Shown: in pieces, positions 4,515-8,039 of the stretch
Numbering within the stretch: position 1 is the stretch's first letter
How the letters are laid out: the number at the start of each line of letters is the position of its first letter
Assembly: GCA_035559295.1 (NCBI GenBank)
Contig: DATMBL010000321.1
Coordinates: 1 to 8,039, forward strand
Origin: DATMBL01 sp035559295
Lineage (GTDB): Bacteria > Desulfobacterota > Binatia > UBA9968
Reading direction: 5' to 3'
Length of the DNA: 8,039 nucleotides
Position numbers and translations under genes: made by a program
Notes under the pieces: model-generated
Told to the model about the DNA's origin: nothing
Databases searched by the model: none
The model's input: only the letters and a program-made list of their open reading frames with translations

Positions 4515-7280
4515 ATGAAAGATCTGACCAACCCAGCCAATCTTTTTTACGTGGAAGAACTCTATCGGGAGTATTTGAAGGATCCGTCCGCGCTGCCGGA
4601 GGTCTGGCGCCGTTATTTCGAGGCGCTGGAAAACGGCGATGCTTCTGTTAGCTCGATCGGGGTGCCACCGCCTGTGCCCCAAGCCGACGGCCGGCCGCTC
4701 GCGCGACGCGAATCGACGCTTCAGGATCAGCTAAACGCGTTGATCGACGCCTATCGGCGTGTGGGGCATTGCGCCGCGAGACTCGACCCGCTCGGTCTCC
4801 AGAAGCGCCTGCGCGATCCGCTAAACCCCGAGTTTTACGGCTTGACCGAAGCGCATAGGGATACGCTGTTCCCGGCCGAATTTCTCGGACTGGCCGCTCC
4901 GTCGCCGCTCCACGAAATCATCGAGCGGCTTGAGGCCACCTATTGCGGACCCATCGGTTTCGAGTACATGCATATCGGCGACCCTTTGATCCGTCGCTGG
5001 CTTCAGGCGCGGATCGAGCGAGGTCAGGACCGCCTCGAGCTCGGGCGCGCCGATCGGCTGCGGATTTTTGCCCGCCTGACCGACGCCGTAACTTTCGAGG
5101 AATTCATCAGGAAGAAATTCGTCGGCGCAAAGAGCTTTTCGCTTGAAGGCGGTGAAAGCTTGCTGCCGCTTTTGGATTTTGCAATCGAAAAAGCCGCGCA
5201 ACAGCAATTGGCCGAGATCGTCTTGGCAATGGCGCATCGCGGCCGGCTAAACGTCCTCGCCAATATCATCGGCAAGAAATGCTGGGAGATCTTTCGCGAG
5301 TTCGACGACGCTCGCCCGCCCTCGGACGGGGCGTACGGCGACGTCAAGTACCATCTCGGTTACAGCAACGATTACGAGACCGCGTCGGGAGCCAAGGTTC
5401 ACCTGTCACTGTGCTTCAATCCGAGCCACCTCGAGTTCGTGAATCCGGTGGCGATAGGCCGCATGCGGGCCAAACAGGACCGGACGGGAGATGAGCGGCG
5501 CGAGCGCGGCATGGCGTTACTCATTCATGGGGACGCGAGCTTCGCCGCCGAGGGCGTGGTTCAGGAAACGCTCAACCTGAGCCGGCTTCCCGGGTATACC
5601 GTCGGCGGCACGCTCCACGTCATCATCAATAACCAGATCGGTTTCACCACGTTGCCGGATGAAGCGCGCTCGAGCAATTATGCCACCGACATTGCCAAGC
5701 TGCTCGACATTCCGATTTTTCACGTCAACGGCGACGACCCCGAAGCGGTCGCCGAAGCCGTTCACCTGGCGATGGATTTTCGCGTGACGTTCAAGTGCGA
5801 CGTCGTCATCGACATGGTCTGCTACCGCCGCCTCGGCCATAACGAGGGGGACGAGCCGACTTTCACCCAACCGACGCTTTATCGGGCCATCCAGCGTCAT
5901 CCGACCGTGCGCCAACTCTATCTCGGCAAATTGGTCGCCGCAGGCGACCTCACGCGGGAGGAAGCCGATACCATGGCTCGCGAACGCCGCGAAGCGCTCG
6001 AGCGTGAGTTCGAGCTGGCTCGCCGGGGAGACTCGACGCCCGTGGCCCAGAGTTTCGGCGGGCTTTGGGCCGGCTACAGGGGCGGGCCGGAAAACGAGCA
6101 CGAGGAGCCCGCGACCGGGGTGGATAGAGAGCGTCTTTCCGCGCTCCTCCAAGCTCAAACTCGCCTGCCGGAGGGCTTTCATCTCCATCCCAAGCTCGCG
6201 CGCGCCGCGCAGGCGCGTCTCCGTATGGCCGCCGGCGAGTTGCCCTTGGATTGGTCGGCGGCGGAAGCGCTGGCTTTCGCCAGCCTCGCAACCGAAGGCG
6301 TCCGCGTGCGCCTGGCGGGACAGGATTCCGCACGTGGAACGTTCAGTCAGCGCCATGCGGTGCTTCACGACTTCGAAAACGGCCGGCCCTACTTTCCCTT
6401 CCAACACCTCGACGACTCTCAAGCGCCGGTCGAGATCATCAATAGTCCCCTCTCGGAAGCGGGAGCGCTCGGCTTCGAATACGGCTACAGCCTCGATTGT
6501 CCCGAAGGGCTGATTCTGTGGGAAGCCCAGTTTGGCGACTTTGTGAACGCCGCTCAGGTGATCATCGATCAGTTCCTGACCACCGCAGAAGAGAAGTGGC
6601 GGCGGGCGAGCGGGCTGGTGCTGCTTCTGCCGCACGGCCTCGAGGGCATGGGACCCGAACATTCGAGCGCTCGGGTCGAGCGCTTCCTGCAACTCGGCGC
6701 CAACGACAACATTCAAGTCGTTTGCCCGACGACTCCGGCGCAGTATTTTCACTGCCTGCGGCGTCAGGTGTTGCGCCAATGGCGCAAGCCGCTGGTGATC
6801 ATGACGCCGAAGAGCATGCTGCGCCACCCCAGAGCGGTTTCGGCCCTCGATGAATTCGCAGCGGGAAAGTTCCAGCGCATCATCGCCGATCACGCGACGC
6901 GACCCGAGGAAACGCGCCGGGTGCTGCTTTGTTCGGGGAAGATCTACTACGATCTCGAGCAGAAACGGCGCGAAGCCGGCCGCCGCGACGTGGCGATCAT
7001 AAGGATCGAGCAGCTTTACCCGCTCCGGGAGGAGGCGTTGCGGGGCGCGCTCGCGCCCTACGACCGAAAGGCAGCCGTCGTATGGGTGCAGGAGGAACCC
7101 GAAAACATGGGGCCGTGGCCCTACTTCAACCAACGGTTTCGCGCCGACCTCCATAACGACGGCCGTTTGCTCTCCGTCGTGTGCAGGCCGCGTTCCGCTT
7201 CACCCGCGGTGGGCTCTCTTCCGCTCCATCGCCAGCAGCAATCCGAGCTTCTCTCGGCCGCGTTTGCCGGCGCGGACTGA
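4515..7280 (+). CDS. sucA: 2-oxoglutarate dehydrogenase E1 component
   Basis: This thiamine diphosphate enzyme decarboxylates 2-oxoglutarate and transfers the succinyl group to the lipoyl arm of E2, a core TCA-cycle step in the cytoplasm. The 921-aa length is close to E. coli SucA (933). An N-terminal E1o segment (NLFYVEELYREYLKDPSALP, near residues 10-29) is thought to help assembly with E2. Conserved blocks follow in order: GFEYMHIGDP (near 150), MAHRGRLNVLANI (near 240), FNPSHLEFVNPVAIGRMRAK (near 302-321), the ThDP/metal motif HGDASFAAEGVVQ running to INNQIGFTT (339-379), RRLGHNEGDEPTFTQP (near 440), GTFSQRHAVLHD (near 610), EYGYSLDCPEGLILWEAQFG (near 656-675), LLPHGLEGMGPEHSSAR (near 706-720) and WVQEEPENMGPWPYF (near 858-871). 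No block is missing. GTG 4512 and ATG 4515 are adjacent; GGGAG (4501-4505) could serve either, and I prefer ATG. sucB starts 32 nt after the stop. Confidence 0.97.
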   Translation: MKDLTNPANLFYVEELYREYLKDPSALPEVWRRYFEALENGDASVSSIGVPPPVPQADGRPLARRESTLQDQLNALIDAYRRVGHCAARLDPLGLQKRLRDPLNPEFYGLTEAHRDTLFPAEFLGLAAPSPLHEIIERLEATYCGPIGFEYMHIGDPLIRRWLQARIERGQDRLELGRADRLRIFARLTDAVTFEEFIRKKFVGAKSFSLEGGESLLPLLDFAIEKAAQQQLAEIVLAMAHRGRLNVLANIIGKKCWEIFREFDDARPPSDGAYGDVKYHLGYSNDYETASGAKVHLSLCFNPSHLEFVNPVAIGRMRAKQDRTGDERRERGMALLIHGDASFAAEGVVQETLNLSRLPGYTVGGTLHVIINNQIGFTTLPDEARSSNYATDIAKLLDIPIFHVNGDDPEAVAEAVHLAMDFRVTFKCDVVIDMVCYRRLGHNEGDEPTFTQPTLYRAIQRHPTVRQLYLGKLVAAGDLTREEADTMARERREALEREFELARRGDSTPVAQSFGGLWAGYRGGPENEHEEPATGVDRERLSALLQAQTRLPEGFHLHPKLARAAQARLRMAAGELPLDWSAAEALAFASLATEGVRVRLAGQDSARGTFSQRHAVLHDFENGRPYFPFQHLDDSQAPVEIINSPLSEAGALGFEYGYSLDCPEGLILWEAQFGDFVNAAQVIIDQFLTTAEEKWRRASGLVLLLPHGLEGMGPEHSSARVERFLQLGANDNIQVVCPTTPAQYFHCLRRQVLRQWRKPLVIMTPKSMLRHPRAVSALDEFAAGKFQRIIADHATRPEETRRVLLCSGKIYYDLEQKRREAGRRDVAIIRIEQLYPLREEALRGALAPYDRKAAVVWVQEEPENMGPWPYFNQRFRADLHNDGRLLSVVCRPRSASPAVGSLPLHRQQQSELLSAAFAGAD

Positions 7281-7285
7281 TACGA

Positions 7286-7307
7286 CGGCGTCTGCGCCGG
7301 GGAGAGG
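7286..7307 (+). promoter_or_regulatory. sucA-sucB junction: small hairpin and sucB ribosome binding site
   Basis: A 5-bp hairpin, CGGCG-TCTG-CGCCG (7286-7299), is followed directly by GGAGAGG (7301-7307), 5 nt before the sucB ATG. The 32-nt junction leaves no room for a full promoter, so the two genes are almost certainly cotranscribed. The hairpin could tune the ratio of E1 to E2. Confidence 0.5.
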
Positions 7308-7312
7308 AAACA

Positions 7313-8039
7313 ATGACGATCCCGCTCAAAATCCCCGAAGTCGGTGAATCGATCACTGAAGTCACGATCGGCGATTGGCTGAAATCCGAAGGGGACGCCG
7401 TCGAGCGCGACGAGGAAATCGTCGTCATCGAAACAGAGAAGGCGACCGTTGAAATTTCAGCGCCTCAAGCCGGCACGCTGGTGAGAATTTTAAAACCGAG
7501 CGGCGAGACAGCCAGAGTTGGCGATGTCATCGGTGAGATCGACGAGTCCGCGCGCGCGGAACGTCCTCCCGAGAGGGAAATCCGAGGCGCGCAAAGCGTG
7601 GAACGGGCTGTGGAGGACGACGGCAGCAAAGCCCGCCCTCCCAGCCGCGGGCCTGTAGCCGCGCACGAGCCTGGAGTTACTCGCCCGGCCAGGGGCGAGG
7701 AGAGCGTTTCGACGGAACGCCGACCCGAAGTAAAAAGCGAGGCTCGAGGCCCGGTTCGTGCGCCGGGACGTCCTCTGGCGGAAGAGCCTCGCAAGGGGGC
7801 GGCACAGGCCGAACCCTCGCCGCTCGAGCCGCGGCGTCGCGAAGCAATCGAAGAGCCGGCCAAAGGACCGACGGTTAGCTCGCCCGCCACCGCAGCTCGG
7901 GAAGAAACGGTCGTACGCATGACGCCGCTCCGGCGCCGCATCGCCGAACGGCTCGTTGAGTCTCAGAAGACGACTGCTCACCTGACGACGTTTAATGAGA
8001 TCGATATGACGGAGGTGCTCGCGCTGCGCGAGCGCTACC
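7313..8039 (+). CDS. sucB: 2-oxoglutarate dehydrogenase E2, dihydrolipoyl succinyltransferase (3' end outside window)
   Basis: E2 accepts the succinyl group from SucA on a lipoyl arm and passes it to CoA. The 242 visible residues start with a lipoyl domain (about 1-78: IPEVGESITEVTIGDWLKSE, then the lipoylation site IETEKATVEI with K43). The end of the window holds the start of the catalytic domain (from about 198): MTPLRRRIAERLVESQKT and LTTFNEIDMTEVLALRERY, typical of E2 of this complex. Between them lie about 120 residues very rich in Arg, Glu, Pro and Ala. The usual peripheral subunit-binding domain (SPAxR-x-LA-x-E with GTGxxGR-x-x-x-DV) is not recognisable there. A faint resemblance exists around 150-181 (GRPLAEE, RRREAIEE), but the glycine turn is missing. 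The frame is continuous and in phase with both domains. ATG 7313 has a good ribosome binding site. Catalytic His and Asp lie beyond the window. Confidence 0.94.
   Translation, partial: MTIPLKIPEVGESITEVTIGDWLKSEGDAVERDEEIVVIETEKATVEISAPQAGTLVRILKPSGETARVGDVIGEIDESARAERPPEREIRGAQSVERAVEDDGSKARPPSRGPVAAHEPGVTRPARGEESVSTERRPEVKSEARGPVRAPGRPLAEEPRKGAAQAEPSPLEPRRREAIEEPAKGPTVSSPATAAREETVVRMTPLRRRIAERLVESQKTTAHLTTFNEIDMTEVLALRERY

Noticed and set aside
5517..7154. Long open frame (545 codons) on the minus strand
   Set aside because: It lies fully antisense to the conserved sucA gene. High GC content keeps the opposite frame open; the protein resembles nothing and has no ribosome binding site.
7465..7981. 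Two overlapping minus-strand open frames, rich in Arg and Ser, opposite the sucB linker
   Set aside because: They mirror the low-complexity Arg/Glu/Pro linker of sucB, which is in frame with both recognised domains. No start signal is seen.

Overview
The window is dense, GC-rich bacterial chromosome with Gram-negative traits: a lipoprotein envelope amidase-type factor, sigma-54 regulation and a 2-oxoglutarate dehydrogenase operon. The set (NtrC-type regulator, FmdB zinc ribbon, LysM/M23 lipoprotein, vWA protein, Hsp20 with an RGERVGHSG tail) suggests a deltaproteobacterial, Binatota or NC10-like lineage. No marker gene is present, so this placement is an inference. I see no mobile element, CRISPR array, rRNA or tRNA.

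Left part (1-3749). The 3' end of a vWA-domain gene runs rightward into the window and converges on four leftward genes. Read in their own direction these are: a 141-aa conserved protein of unknown function (3749-3324), a sigma-54-dependent response regulator (3057-1696), a LysM/M23 lipoprotein (1597-869) and a 57-aa FmdB-type zinc ribbon protein (660-487). The regulator has its own upstream control region. It contains a close match to a sigma-54 promoter (3151-3136) and two copies of TGGGACAG in inverted orientation about 80 and 120 bp upstream of the predicted start point. This is the layout expected for enhancer-dependent, possibly autoregulated expression. A hairpin with a T-rich tail separates the 141-aa gene from this region.

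Right part (3750-8039). A divergent intergenic region leads rightward into a small heat-shock protein (Hsp20), then sucA (E1 of 2-oxoglutarate dehydrogenase) and the start of sucB (E2, cut by the window end). The Hsp20 upstream region holds a second sigma-54-like site and a perfect inverted repeat in enhancer position. A perfect 11-bp hairpin lies in the last codons of hsp20, and another 11-bp hairpin sits just before sucA. Both may shape the boundary between stress and TCA-cycle transcription.

Most unusual point: the E2 protein has a normal lipoyl domain and the start of a normal catalytic domain. The peripheral subunit-binding domain that bacterial E2 proteins carry between them is not recognisable. 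About 120 residues of Arg/Glu/Pro/Ala-rich sequence stand in its place. If real, recruitment of E1 and E3 in this organism must work in another way.
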